Under the pieces are notes generated by a model. The model was not told where the DNA came from. It did no database searches and saw only the letters and a program-made list of their open reading frames with translations. Made by a program: the position numbers and the translations under genes. A stretch of 64,000 nucleotides of DNA from Tetranychus cinnabarinus (lineage: Eukaryota > Arthropoda > Arachnida > Trombidiformes > Tetranychidae). The DNA is taken from the NCBI GenBank assembly GCA_022266195.1, contig WHVY01000002.1, forward strand, positions 10,555,001 through 10,619,000. Direction: 5' to 3'. Positions 26,647 to 38,536 of this stretch are shown here, one piece after another (position 1 is the stretch's first letter; every line of letters starts with the position of its first letter).

Positions 26647-27839
26647 AGCGCAATTGTTCATAAAGATTTTCGCCATTTTTTACTTGGTACTTTCAACTTG
26701 TCAATTTTTGATTTCATATTGTCATATTGGCCACATTCCTGTTATTCATTCATCTGACCCATATGTATATGTCCAATCTTATAATATTATCAACACCAAT
26801 CGTAAACTCAATTAGGATGTCGAATATATTTTCATATGTTCCTACTTTAAAATTTAAAGAATGCCTGTAATCTATTACCAGCGCATCGAAGAAAATTTTG
26901 TTCACCAAATACTATTTCTAAGAATCTCTACTCAGTGACTGACCGTGCTGCACTAAATGACTCAGAATTTTGTTACCTCAATCCTCATTGGTATTAATTT
27001 AAGGACAAACGAATCTGTTTCGTGGCATGTGTCAATTCAGATGGAATCAACTAATACTAGGCATGATGGATTAAAATCACAGCGATTTCCTCAATTCTTC
27101 AAATTTGGTCAACAAAAACAAAATCATTGCATTCATATTGTAATCTTCATGATATAGTCATAAAAATATTTATCAATCAGCAAATGTAAAATATATTTAG
27201 CATCCTAAAATATTTTATAAATGCTGAGCACCATCCTTTGTTAATTCTCTTCTATTATCACTCTTAAATCAATCTTTGAAGTAAATTTTTTCTAATTGAT
27301 TAATCATGTGAAGTCATTATTTATCAGTTTCAAAAAGATTAGGTTTTTGATGTATCGCTGAAGTTAATCAAGAGAATCAATTTCTCTTGTTTGAGTGTAA
27401 GCTGTGTTTATGTTCATTACTGATTATAAAGAGTAAATTTCATTTGAATAAACAATTGCTGTTTGTTTTGCTTAATTTTTAAATTGTCTTTTAATTTTTA
27501 TTTTTCCATCAAAGAAAAAACTTGAGATGAAATTTTTTCTTTTCAAATCCTGGCGCTTTAAATTTTGAAGCATGTGCAAGTTCACATCAATGAAGCCGCC
27601 TTGTGTCGCCAGAAGTGTTGGTTACCATTTTGTAAACAATTTTCAGCTTAATTACCTGCTAAGGCAAAACAAACAAAATCATCTAGTTTTATTATGGTTT
27701 ATTAACAAATCCAGATTATACCTCTTAAGCCTGAGAAAATTGGATTCATCACGGGATAAAAATTCATCATTACTTGTGTTAATCGTGCAAAGCTTCTTCT
27801 TTTTGATTCATTGGTTATGGTAAAAGAATCTGGACCAAC
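26647..27839. other. Intergenic DNA
   Basis: No supportable coding sequence. The part from about 27670 to 27839 (upstream region of INTS14) is repeated in degraded form at about 34488-34625. Confidence 0.5.
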
Positions 27840-29506
27840 ATGCCAACAATTATTCTACTTGATGTTTCTTTATCCATGTCTAAAACTGTCGTTCTTCAGG
27901 ACACTAATGAAGTACAATCGTTGAAAAATCTAGCCGTACAAGGTTTAAATCTCCTGTTAGATTATATTTCGAATAACTGCAGACTAGAATTGATTTCGCT
28001 CATGTTATACTCGTCACTTTGGGAACGCAGCTTGTCGTTCACTCGTGATTATGACAATATTCGCGCTGCTCTCAATTTATCGGATGAAGTATTTGATAAA
28101 ACAAATACCATAAACGCTCTCAGAGGAGTCCAAGAATTAGTTCATGAAGAATGGGGTAGTAATGTACCTTGCAACATTTTACTAGTAACTGATGGTAGTC
28201 CAGGCATATCATCCTACTCAGAAGCTGAAAACTTTGAGAAATGCTTGTTCAAATTTAATTTTCCTGCTAAACTTCATATTGTTAGTTTATGTTCACCAAG
28301 CGAACCTTTCGCTCAGCATGCTGTTTCTTATTTTAAAAAGATATTGGAAACAGTAATGCCAGAATCTAAGGATGACATAAGTAAGTAGCATTAAACGTAG
28401 GTTAGTTTTCCCCATTTCTGGTGGAAAACTTTTTAATCATAAAAATTTCAAGGTGTCATACTGAACAATATTTTCTCTTCATATTACTTTTTTTAGGTAA
28501 TCATCTTTGGATGCCAGAAACAATGTCAATGAACTGTATAAAAAAGATTTTTCAAGATTTGGCTGAATCTAATTACACTCCCTATCGTGGAAGACTTCAT
28601 TGTGGAAGTTTGAGTGGTCCAATTATGTTATTCCCAACTTTAGAAGGATATGTTCAAAATAATGATTTTGAGATAATCAATATTCAACCATCTAGTGATA
28701 TAACAATATGTGGATTCATGAATATCAACGAAGTCTCAAGTCCACCGGTTCATAGTCGCCATTTGATCTTCAGTACTCCTTTGACTAAGGATGAATTACA
28801 ACGATTCCATTCAATCCTAACATTTAAAAATAGCGCAAATTTTGATTTAAATGCTTCAACGACTTTTGACATGGAAGAAGCTCTTAATTCAATACTAACC
28901 GATGAAAGTAAACAACCATCTTTATGTGTATTACTGCATGGAGCTCTTAAAGTCGAAGGAATGGTTGCCATATGTAAACTTGCACCTAATTGGTATGGTA
29001 TGATCTACTCTTGGGCTGACAGTAAAAAGAAATCAAGTTTAATGTTTTCAACATTCAATGCTGGAACAGATTGTGTCTCTTGGCTTGGTAATTTATCAAT
29101 GTTAGGTTTACCTCAGTTAAGTGTAAAAGGAGCAGTTCAAGAGCCTAGTAAAAGCAATGAACGTAAAAGTTATTCTTCATCGTGTGTTGTTTGGATTAAA
29201 CAATCAAACCTTCAATCTGATATTCAAAAAGTTTTGAGATTGGCTAAAAAATTACCTGAAAAGACACCAAACTTTTATAAAGAGCTAAATAGATTTAGAA
29301 AAGCTGCCCTTGTAACTGGTTTCTATGAAATAATTGACGGTATGGCAGCTATTCTTGAAAGAGAGTGTACATTATTACCTGGTGGATCTAATCCTGAAGC
29401 TGCTTTACAATTAACCCATGCTTCACAAGCACTTAGAGCAAATAAGGAACCAAGTTCTTACGATTCAGTGATAACCCCAATGAAAACAAGGTTCACATCA
29501 AACTAA
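27840..29506 (+). CDS. INTS14: Integrator complex subunit 14 (VWA9)
   Basis: Two exons (27840-28380, 28497-29506) encode 516 residues, close to the roughly 518 of the vertebrate protein. INTS14 is a non-catalytic subunit of the nuclear Integrator complex (snRNA 3' processing, promoter-proximal termination), working in a module with INTS10/INTS13. The N-terminal VWA domain keeps a MIDAS-type DVSLS at residues 8-12 and the family strings SLWE, FTRDYDN, EEWG and LLVTDG. Later hallmarks are SSPPVHSRHL, VLLHGALKVEGMVAI, YSWADSKKKSSLM, LPEKTPNFYKELNRFRKAAL, and LERECTLLP followed by QLTHASQAL. The intron is phase 1 with consensus sites. A rearranged pseudogene derived from it lies at about 34.5-35.4 kb. 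Confidence 0.96.
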
Positions 29507-30262
29507 ATCAAAAAGGCTTACATTTTTTCAGTTTGTTGATCTTCATCATCTTGTGAAATTATTGGCTTTTTTCAACCATTCAAGTTAAATCTCCTCTTTT
29601 CCAGAAAAACAATGTATCAATATTTCTTATATTTCATAAATATTATTTTTTGTTCAAAGATAAAATTGTAAATATGCAAAGACCATATAAAACTTTCTCA
29701 TTCGCTTACATGAGCTATTTGTCTCTTTTTAAATTTTACGGAATTTTTATCGTAATACTTTCAATTTTATTAACAAAATGTAAGTTTTATTTTTAACTTA
29801 TTTTTCCATTTTCCATGCAATATTTTCGTCATACCAATTGGATAAATCATGAAGGATATTATAAATACACATGAAAATAAGTAGGCAGAAAAAATCGTGT
29901 TGAATGCATTTCTCCTACTTAAGGATGTATCGTTAATGTATCAAGTAAACTGTGGGTGAATTCCCGCTTTCCAGAAGATCCTGTGAGAACAGAAAAACAA
30001 AAGATAGCTGAGACTATGATGAACAACAATGAATAAAATATTGTAAGGAAGGAAGAGAGGAACGGAGAGAGTTAACTTACCAGGCTATGAGTAGTCAGTC
30101 CTTGAAGCTTCTTCAGTTTGATCATTTAGCACATGCGATATTTAACAACAAGTTTATCTTCAATTTAACGACTTTAAAGTTCAACATCAACATTATCTAA
30201 ATATTGTGTCTTAATCTATGACAATCAACTGTTTGGCTTAAATATTATAATAGCTTTTTATT
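29507..30262. other. Intergenic DNA
   Basis: INTS14 3' UTR and the upstream region of astakine-like copy 2. No element was recognised. Confidence 0.5.
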
Positions 30263-32414
30263 ATGGATCATTTTGGAATACGTTTTGTTTTGCTCTTATT
30301 TTTAATGGTAAGTTGTCTGTAACTCTTGTTTATTTGTGACTTCTAAATAACATATGATATTTTCAGGGAATCGACTTTTTCCCATCATATCTACTATTTT
30401 TTCACTGCGTTGTCCACTTTAATTCACTAAGCTCACCAAATTTACCAAACTGTAACCACTTTTTGTCTATAGTCAGAATGAACTTTCCTATTGCCAAGAA
30501 TTGAATTTGGAAAGTGTTGGATTATTTGGTGAATGGGGTTGGGTGGACAATATGATGCAAAAAGTGGTGGATGTGACGGAAAAAGTCGAACTCCTTTCCG
30601 CTAACATTGATTACAGAAAGTTTATTTTATTTTTTGAAGCTAAATGTAATATCAGTGTAGAAACCATTTAACCAAAAGCCAAAAGAAATAAATATCAGTA
30701 AAGACGTAAAAATGTTTTACAGATCTTAAGCGGCTAAATCAAAACTTACAAGGCTCGAAATTTCCCATATTTAGTGAACAATACTATGCATCAAATCATT
30801 GAAGGCTTATCCTTTGATTTCAATACATGTATTTTGCCCTCTCCAAGATTAACAAATGAAAAATTTTCCGTAATAGTTCCAGTTGTTAGGTGAACGAGGC
30901 TAAAAATAGCCGAAATAACATTAAACTCAGAAACAGACTCTTTAAGCTACAGTCAAAATATTGGTAAACAGAACCGAATTTTGTGAAATATCATGAAATC
31001 ATAGATTAATAGATTATTAGATTGCTGGTTGTTGGCTCGAAAGTTATCAAATTGCATACCGTAAGTGAATATGACTACTGTTTTGACTAATTTTTCAAAA
31101 CTTAATTGAGTCAGTTAGGCTAGACTTAAAGATCCCACTTAACCGTTGAAATAAAGGTGGACTTGCCAGTTGCATAATGCCTGTAAGTCTAGTCTAACTG
31201 TCTCAATTGTGTCTTGAAAAATAAGTCCAAAACATTAGTAGTCATAATATCATAATAAATTGATGAACCTTGAAAAATCAACAATAATGTTTAGCTGTCT
31301 AATAACTCTCAATATTTTATATCTACTATGATCTCATGTACTATAGTGATGAGCATATTGTAATTATAGCGATGATGATAATCATGAAATAAGTGAAAGG
31401 ATTTTCCCAAGTCTAATATTATTGTTCCTTTGTTCAAATAATCCCATCACACAATCTGACCTTGTCCACAACATTAATTTTAGTCTTGTCTTAATGTTTC
31501 GTTTTGTTTTACACACAAATTATCAAAAATTTGCAGAAATTGTTCTCAACAAAATACAATTAACAGTTTTCTTATATGTAAAGGGTGTTAAGGTTTATTT
31601 CTTGCAAAAACAGGGGGAGAGAAACGATATTATCTGAAGATAAAGATGAAATCACAAAAGCTAAAGGTTAATCAAAATACCCAAGCAAATGCAAGTGACC
31701 AATTCATATTTATCGTCATGCTATCACCATTTTCATCTTTATCTTCAGATAAGATCGCTTTTAACTTTTCCTACTTTGCAAGAAATAAACCTTAACACCC
31801 TTTATTTTAAACTGAAATAACTTATATCTTATTTGTGATCATTTTGGTTTCTTTTAATTTAGGTTACTGTCTCAGGACGAACTTGGAACTTTTTTGCCTT
31901 AAATTCACCCAAACCATGTCAATCATCAGATGATTGTAGACGGGGTGAATGTTGCGCTATTGGTAAGTAAACAGTCTTTTATCAAGGTTATTATGATTAT
32001 GTTATGATGATTCAGTCCATCAATGAAACCATCCTCAACAGTCGCTATTGATACCTACTAATTACAATGTATGTCTTTTTGTGTTTAAACGTTGGTGTCT
32101 TTCAATGGTGTTTCCCATATTCATCAATATTTTTACCTTTTATTGTACAAAGAAAAAGATATTTCAATGATTAATAATAACTTATTTATTTATGTTATTT
32201 TTTAGGTTTTGCCAGATTCGGTGTTCCAATGTGTAAACCAATGGGTAGGATTAACGATTGGTGTTATCCAGACAATGAACCAGAAAACATGACACTTCAT
32301 TATCCATATGGATCAGAGACTTACACCAATGTTCATCGTAACTTTTGTCCATGTAAACAACCTCTCACTTGTGAACATAATATTTGTAAATTTGAAAAAT
32401 TCAATTATTATTAA
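30263..32414 (+). CDS. Astakine/prokineticin-like secreted protein, copy 2
   Basis: Three exons (30263-30307, 31863-31962, 32206-32414) encode 117 residues with the same exon lengths and phases as copy 1. Exons 2 and 3 differ from copy 1 by only a few codons (S/L in the early mature part, S/G before VPMC, Q/E before PENM, Q/H after TCE, and R to K and F to Y near the end). All ten cysteines are kept. Exon 1 is different: MDHFGIRFVLLLFLM, another hydrophobic signal start, with its own upstream region. Intron 1 is longer (about 1.55 kb) and holds a foldback repeat and a TA-flanked MITE-like insertion. The reading frame is intact, so this is a paralogue that probably uses a different promoter. 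Biological role inferred as for copy 1. Confidence 0.83.
31071..31245. repeat. Foldback inverted repeat in intron 1 of astakine-like copy 2
   Basis: The left arm, about 31071-31128 (starts ATGACTACTGTTTTGAC), is matched in reverse complement by the right arm, about 31185-31245 (ends TTAGTAGTCAT). The loop is about 55 bp. Arms are imperfect but clearly paired, including GTCAGTTAGGCTAGACTTA against TAAGTCTAGTCTAACTGT. It is absent from copy 1. It is probably a degraded inverted-repeat transposon. Confidence 0.75.
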
Positions 32415-32440
32415 CCTTTCGTTAAATTCAAATTTTACAA
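31337..32440 (+). repeat. Segmental duplication, right member
   Basis: Repeat of 21765-22660, interrupted by a diverged patch (31532-31578) and by the MITE-like insertion at 31581-31802. See the left member for extent and homology. Confidence 0.85.
31581..31802. mobile_element. 222-bp MITE-like element with long terminal inverted repeats and TA target duplication
   Basis: The ends are AAGGGTGTTAAGGTTTATTT and its exact reverse complement. Pairing continues inward (CTTGCAA, then TTATCTGAAGATAAAGATGA) for most of the element, so it can fold on itself. TA flanks both ends (31579-31580 and 31803-31804). In the paralogous intron of copy 1 the uninserted site reads ATGTATTTTAAACT with one TA at 22043-22044. 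This filled/empty pair shows insertion after the duplication, with Tc1/mariner-type TA target choice. No coding frame: non-autonomous. Confidence 0.9.
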
Positions 32441-34487
32441 TCATAAAAGGACATTTCTTCAAAGTCTGGAGCCCTTTTTGTAAAACGGTACTTTCACTTG
32501 ATTCCGATTGTTTTGAATTTGAACAATGTCAATATTTATGAAACTCAGCAATGATGTCAACAATTATTTCTCGATGCATCCATTAATCCATACATCTCCA
32601 TTACTTTATTAGTGCTATCATAATAACTTCCTTTTTTGCCCACTTTTCCATTGTGATTCCTATCATCTTTTGACTCTGTTTCCTGTACAAAAGAGAGATC
32701 AAGGAGAAAGCGAAAATGAAAGTGTTTTTATCCCGCAACATTTTAATACAATAATGCTTTGTACGAACCATTTCGCGCTGCGAACCCCAACTATGTCTCT
32801 ACAAGCTTATCCTCTTTTCCCTCCTAACCTTCATCTTTCCTCGCATAACCTTTCAAGATTTTGTTTCCTCCAATTTTGGCCTATCTAAATTCATCATAAT
32901 CACAAGAAGCAAGCCAGCATCTAAATGTAATTCCTATTAACCTTGATCGCTGAAACATTCCTGGTTTTCATCTCATCCATTTAACCCAAAGATTATTTCA
33001 AACCAAAAGTTGGACTTACTGTTGTTTTGGCAGCTAATTATTTCCAGTTTTGGCTGCCCAAAAATTGATTCACCTTTTAGTCAACAGAAATCTCAAACAT
33101 ATCGAGACTGATTCCAGACAATAGATTTCATTAAAGATTATATTCAACTTAATTAAAGGCAACCAGCGTCTCAACCTAAACCAACTCAGGACTACATTGG
33201 TGTTGTAATTTACCTGCTATTGAAACCGAGCCTATCTTATTTTGGGCTCTTCTTTAATATTAAAATGGGTGAACTAATAATTTCCGAATTACACCTTAAA
33301 ATTTACGACATTGATGAGGAGAAAATTTTCTTTGATCTACTTCCTCCTTTTATGCATTGGTTTATATGTAGCTACAAGGAAAAAAACAGGAATATCTTTA
33401 AGAAAGGTTAGGTCTTCCGGAAGGTAACCTTACAAAAAAGGGCCAAATAGTACAATATGAGGCTATGGGCTCTTCCCCTCTTTCCGTGATCTATCCTTCA
33501 TCTTCTTCGTCATCACATCTTCGTCCTCTTCTTGCTTTCTTGAAAATGAGACAAACGACAGTCTAGTTAGGATGAAGAGAGATATCCTCTTTCTTGACTT
33601 CCTCTCTTCAATCTTCAACTATTTTCTTCATCTCATTTTTTCTCCTCTTCATTGACTTATTTCCCGGTCGGAAGGACTAACCTAACTCTCTCTTTCTCTG
33701 TCTTATGAATCTGGACGGAAGTAAGGTTGACCTCTTGAGGCTCGAAGATATTTACATCCTTTTGCGCCTCTAACGAACCACTGCATAAGACTTGAGTCTA
33801 TCATTTGTTAATAAGGCTCATTAGTGGTTAAAGTCCATCATTAATATGTGACATTCATCTTTATGCTCCTCGTTAATAGAGTATTAATTACATTGAGTAA
33901 TTGTAATACACATAATTAAAGATCCAATTATCTGGTAATCTAATTAATAGCTAGGCCGTATATCAATATCAACTATTGATACATCTATTAGTTGATGTAA
34001 GGCTCAACATTTCAAGATCACAAAAATGGATGCCTTTGAAACAATATTTTGCGTTAAAAATAAAAGGCAGTTTCATTACTGAAGTTGTATTTAAAATTTT
34101 GATTTATTGGTTTATTAATGGATTTACAAAACGATGATTTAAAATTTTCATGAAAATCGGCGTTTATTAAATAAATTACTTTAGATGCTGATATTTACAA
34201 AAGATGAGAAATATTAGAGTAATTTATCGGGATTGAAAATCAGATTTATCGCACCATTGAATACATCTCAAATAATTGAATTCAATTTTCATTTCGCTTT
34301 CTATAACCTGAAGATATACAATTTTTTGTACTTTGGTCTTTACAAATGTATGATGGACCAAGTTAAATGGTCAAATCCAAATTCACGATGATTGAAGTTT
34401 AGGAGTGTTTAAACAATGTACAAGTTTTTATGGACAATAGGTGGTCACTATTTTGTTGAAAGTTTCAGCTAACAGCAATGAAGATAA
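32441..34487. other. Intergenic DNA
   Basis: No supportable gene. Two short frames were rejected. A pyrimidine-rich stretch covers about 33470-33720. This interval corresponds in position to the SNM1-like and Myb-like genes of the left block, but no trace of either was seen. Confidence 0.5.
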
Positions 34488-35430
34488 AATTGTATATTTT
34501 ATTATGGTTTTTCAATCAAACCAGATTATACCTTGTTAAACCTAAGAAAATTGGGTTCATCACAGGATAAACATTCATCATTACTTGGGTTATTGGTTAT
34601 GGTAAACCAACATTGGTTATTGGTATCTGAATCCATGTCTAAATCTGTCGTTCTTCAGGACATTAACGATGTACAATCGATACAACGCCTGGCCATGGTT
34701 TAGATCTTCACTTAAATTATATTTCGATTAACTGCAGACTAGAATTGATTTTATGTTATACTTTGGGTATATCAGCTTGTCGAAACGATGCCAGAAACAA
34801 TGCCCATGGATTTAATGAAAAAGATTTTCAAAATTTAGCTCAATCCAATAATACTCCTCACGCTGACTTCATCTTTGACTGGTCCAATTATGTTATTCCC
34901 TACTTTAGAAGGATATGTCCAAAATAATGATTTTTAGATTATATGCAAACCTCAAAAGATAAAAAAATATGTGGATTAATAAGCATCAAACCTTCTATTC
35001 GACCTATTCGTCAGGTTTAAATATTAGCTCAAAATTACCGGCTCATGTATGACAGCTATTAGAGAGAGTTTACATTATTATCTGGTCGATCTAATCCTGA
35101 AGCTGCTTCGCAGCCCTCAGAGCAAATAAGAATCAAGTTCTTACGATTCATATTCTAATGAAAACAAGGTTCATATCAAACTGAAACAAGAAATGGTTTC
35201 CCTCATGATAAAATAATATAGCTCTCAGAGAAGTCGAGACAGTACAGAGCCTAGTAAAAGCATTGAGCGAAAAGCTATTTTTCATTGTAATAAGTTGTTT
35301 GAATCAAACAATCAAACCTGCAATTTGATATTCAAAAGGTTTTACGTTTTAAAAAATAACTGAAAAGACATCAAACTGTTGAAAAGATGAAACAGACTTC
35401 GAAAAGCTGCCTTTGTAACTTGGGTTCTAC
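34488..35430 (+). pseudogene. Rearranged INTS14 pseudogene
   Basis: Homologous to 27670-29500 at the DNA level but wrecked. The INTS14 upstream region matches at about 34498-34600, then the first exon (TCCATGTCTAAA..GTCGTTCTTCAGGAC), with in-frame stops. A deletion removes the rest of exon 1, the intron and the exon 2 start, so ATGCCAGAAACAATG follows directly. The order is scrambled: the block matching the gene's 3' end (LERECTLLP, TPMKTRF, about 35050-35185) comes before the block matching the preceding part (VQEPSKS, WIKQSN, FRKAAL, about 35240-35430). Presence of upstream DNA argues for segmental duplication rather than a retrocopy. Confidence 0.85.
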
Positions 35431-35806
35431 TAAATGATACATTTATTTTACTTTATGGACTAGTTCGTATACAAATTAGCTTAGGGTCAGTAAAAGATTC
35501 TAGAGAAAATCCTGTAAGATTTAGAGAGAAAAGAAATAAGATTATTGTGATAATGATTATTTAATTATGAAGATGAATGCAAAAATGACGCTGATTGAAT
35601 AAAAAACTTACAAGTTTACTGATGAAGAAACTCCAAAACTATTGAAATTAAACACAATTTTACAGTAAAAGCAAAGTTGTTTCATTGAAATTGATGATAT
35701 TATATAATATGCACAACAGTAACATGGTAAATGTAACACGATTAAAATTGATTGATGACAATAGCTGTTGAATGACAAGAAAGGTAATGAAATGCGTTCA
35801 CTTTTT

Positions 35807-36115
35807 TCACAATTCACTTTTTAGACGTTTCAATCTCTTTTTGCTACTGTTTGTTGATTTGAATTTTTTATCTTTCGGTGGACGTTGCTTTTTAGCCTCT
35901 TGAATAGATGCTTCAATCCATTGGAATAGGTACATTTTTTCCTGTACTTTAAGGTGTTCACGAATATTAACAACCACCGGATCTTCGGGAGATAATCCTT
36001 CATCCTCAATCAAATAGTTGATAGTTTCATTGGCACATGAACGAAATCCTTTGATAAACACTTTCATTTCTGCAAGAGAAAGATTTGAAAACTTTTTGCA
36101 AGACATTTGAACCAT
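35807..36115 (-). CDS. Orange-domain protein without a visible bHLH domain
   Basis: A single open frame encodes 102 residues ending in a Lys/Arg-rich tail (KKRLKRLKSEL). Residues about 17-56 fit the Hairy/Orange domain of Hes/Hey-type repressors: FIKGFRSCANETINYL, then EGLSPEDPVVV and REHL. In that family the Orange domain follows a basic helix-loop-helix and contributes to partner choice. No bHLH frame is seen on the minus strand in the 2.5 kb upstream, and no WRPW motif follows. A possible acceptor (CCCGTAATTAG) lies a few bases before the ATG, so a distant upstream exon could supply the bHLH. Otherwise it is a short, possibly dominant-negative Orange protein. Domain call fairly firm; gene model tentative. 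Confidence 0.65.
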   Translation of the reverse strand: MVQMSCKKFSNLSLAEMKVFIKGFRSCANETINYLIEDEGLSPEDPVVVNIREHLKVQEKMYLFQWIEASIQEAKKQRPPKDKKFKSTNSSKKRLKRLKSEL

Positions 36116-38536
36116 TTGAACTAATTACGGGTAAAAATGAAGACACACAAATGTATGATGTTGATGGTAGGTTGAGTACAACACATCTGAAAGCGAAATA
36201 ATACGCCAAAAGCAGATCCTAAGGAGAGAGACGGAGAGGGAAAGATAGAAGACGGAAGATAAGAAGAAGATAAAAGAGGCAGAAAATAGAAAGAAAGAAA
36301 GAGAAGATAAAAACAGAAGGAGCAAGAGTGGGGTGGCTATCCAGATGTCGGTCGTCTCTGTTTAAGGCCTAGGAGGGGAGAAGAAGCAAGATGAAGATTG
36401 AAAAAAGGTAACTTTTCCTTGCATTGCTTATTCTGTTGGCTGGCAAACTCCTTCTCCTTTATATCTTGTGCCGTCTTTATGGTCATATGGTCTTAAGTTT
36501 AAATGGTTCAAGAAACCTAACAAGAAGATGAAGAAGAGAAAGAAAAGAAAAGAAAAGGTCAAAAGATGAAGGAACGTGCATAAGGTCTTAATGTGCACGC
36601 GACAGACGCGTGTTACAAACCTTTTTAAAAGAAACAAGTCTAATGTTTCGTTGAAAATGACCTTTGTTGGTTTAAACTTCTTCATATCATATGGTCAGCT
36701 TTGTTAGGTCTTGCGTAGCCTTAGTCTTTGCTTTGCATCTTTGACAATGTTTTTCCATCTTTGTCAACTCTAATTATCCAATGCCTTTAACTGCTATTCC
36801 GTTTTAATTACATTTAGACGGTTGAAACATCTTTCACAATTGACTTGGCAATATTTAAAATATGAAATTTCTGCTCAAATAAAAGGTGAAAATTTTTTAG
36901 GTTAGATGTTAATGAAGAATAGCCAGGGACCGATCCGAATTTTGCTTTAGAAGTGTGGATGAGTGTAACCATGAATATGTGTATAGCTGGATTGAACGCT
37001 CCTTAAGCTTAAAATGGCCTTGATGGAGATCATTCGAGTTTAAGATGTTGCAGAGTTTAACATCTGCTCGAGTGTCCACAGGAGCAAGAAAAGAAAGAGA
37101 AGATGAAGAAAGAGAAGTAAGAGAAGAAAGATGAAAGAGAGATGAAAATGACTTGATGTGTGTTCATGTTGATGTTGCTGTTGTGTTGATCACCATCATC
37201 ATCATCATCATCTAACCTAAACTTCTGCTGCTGCTGGCACTGGATTAGCTGTTTTTGTTAGCTGCTTTCTGCTATTGCTTCAGCTTTTTCATGCTTCTTT
37301 CTTTCTTTCTTTCTCTCTTTCGGTGTAAATTTGAATTAGCTCAATGATATTGGTGACAATTTACTCATTTATTTATTGATCCCATTCCTTTTTAAGCTTG
37401 TATGATCGTTTTTTATGCAACGGCAATTGTTTTGATTGCTAATTATCAGACACATTTGGGGTTTATAATGCACTTTTGCCTTGACTTTCGCTTTAGATAT
37501 TTAACCTGGTCCAGCATCTGGTTATAATTAACGTCTTTGGCTCTTTGGTAACCTGCTTCTCTCCATGCACAATTATTATTAAACGTATTCCAATCTCTGT
37601 AGTGGTTTGCGAAACGAGAAAAACATATTATTAATGCTAGATTATTAACAAAAACTCCTCTGTTGATTACGAGAAGTATCAATCTTCTCGCATTCTCTAG
37701 ATTCTAACACAAACTTTCCAAGAATCAACAGTTGATCTTTTCATGCACCTTTTTGTCAGTTGTATGAGTTAAATATTTGATCCTATGAAAGCTACATGTA
37801 GTAATAGACTTGAGACCAAATTGTTAGGTTGGCCATTATCATCGATATTTTGAGAACACGTAAAGTAATCGAGTAAAACCAAATTGCTTTCGATAACCTG
37901 GACCCAACCAAGTAATACTGCTTAATGCATTCATTTTTAAAAATCTCCTAAATGTTGTCTTGACATCAGGATTGAATTTCTGAAATAGAATAGATTACAC
38001 TTATTCAAATGCATTACATATTAGACTGAAGGAAAATATTACCTGAGAACTGGAGATGATATTTTTAGCATTATTACCAGTGAAGCTGGTGGTCAATTAA
38101 CATTATTTTAAAATACTGTGTTAATAAACACTTAAACATATCGTTGATGGTAGAATCGATAAGCTTTAATAAATAAACAAAAGACATTAAAACACAACTC
38201 AAACCTATCTTTTGGAAGTAAACAAATGAACTTTAAACTTCAAAGATTTTAACGGTTAAAATATTGACTTATGATGCAATTGTGCAATTTAAATTTTGAA
38301 GGATTATTTAAATAATAGATGGCAGTCATTTATTTTTCAATTTCACTTGTGCAATTAGAAACCCTGGAAACGGAAAGTTTAAAAGTAAAATCGCCAAACG
38401 ATTTGCGAGGCTGCAACATTAACCCTCTCGCTTTGTTGAGTGCCCAGTCGTTCAGTGTTAATTAATTTTGTTCAATTCAGTTTCTTTTCTCTCAAGTGTT
38501 TTTTTGATTTTAATCAGAAAACTATTACCCTTTAAC
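36116..38536. other. Intergenic DNA with purine- and pyrimidine-rich tracts
   Basis: Purine-rich on the + strand at about 36215-36345, an (ATC)n tract near 37192-37213, and a (CTTT)n tract near 37288-37325. A 78-residue minus-strand frame at 37446-37682 has no recognisable domain and was not accepted. Confidence 0.5.
38452..38456 (+). promoter_or_regulatory. Possible initiator (TCAGT) of the 64-residue gene
   Basis: TCAGT in the context GTCGTTCAGTGTT lies 81 bp before the ATG and matches the arthropod initiator consensus. No TATA box was seen at the right distance. Weak evidence on its own. Confidence 0.35.

Noticed and set aside
32308..32541. A +2-frame extension overlapping astakine-like copy 2 exon 3, with a Cys-containing tail
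   Set aside because: It reads out of frame with the conserved cysteine pattern and is explained by exon 3 in the other frame.
34745..34927. A 60-residue frame within the INTS14 pseudogene
   Set aside because: It mixes shifted frames of the degraded copy (CRNDARNNAHG where the gene has MPETMSM) and has no continuity with INTS14.
37446..37682. 78-residue minus-strand frame
   Set aside because: No recognised domain, weak start, and no partner exon; kept as non-coding.
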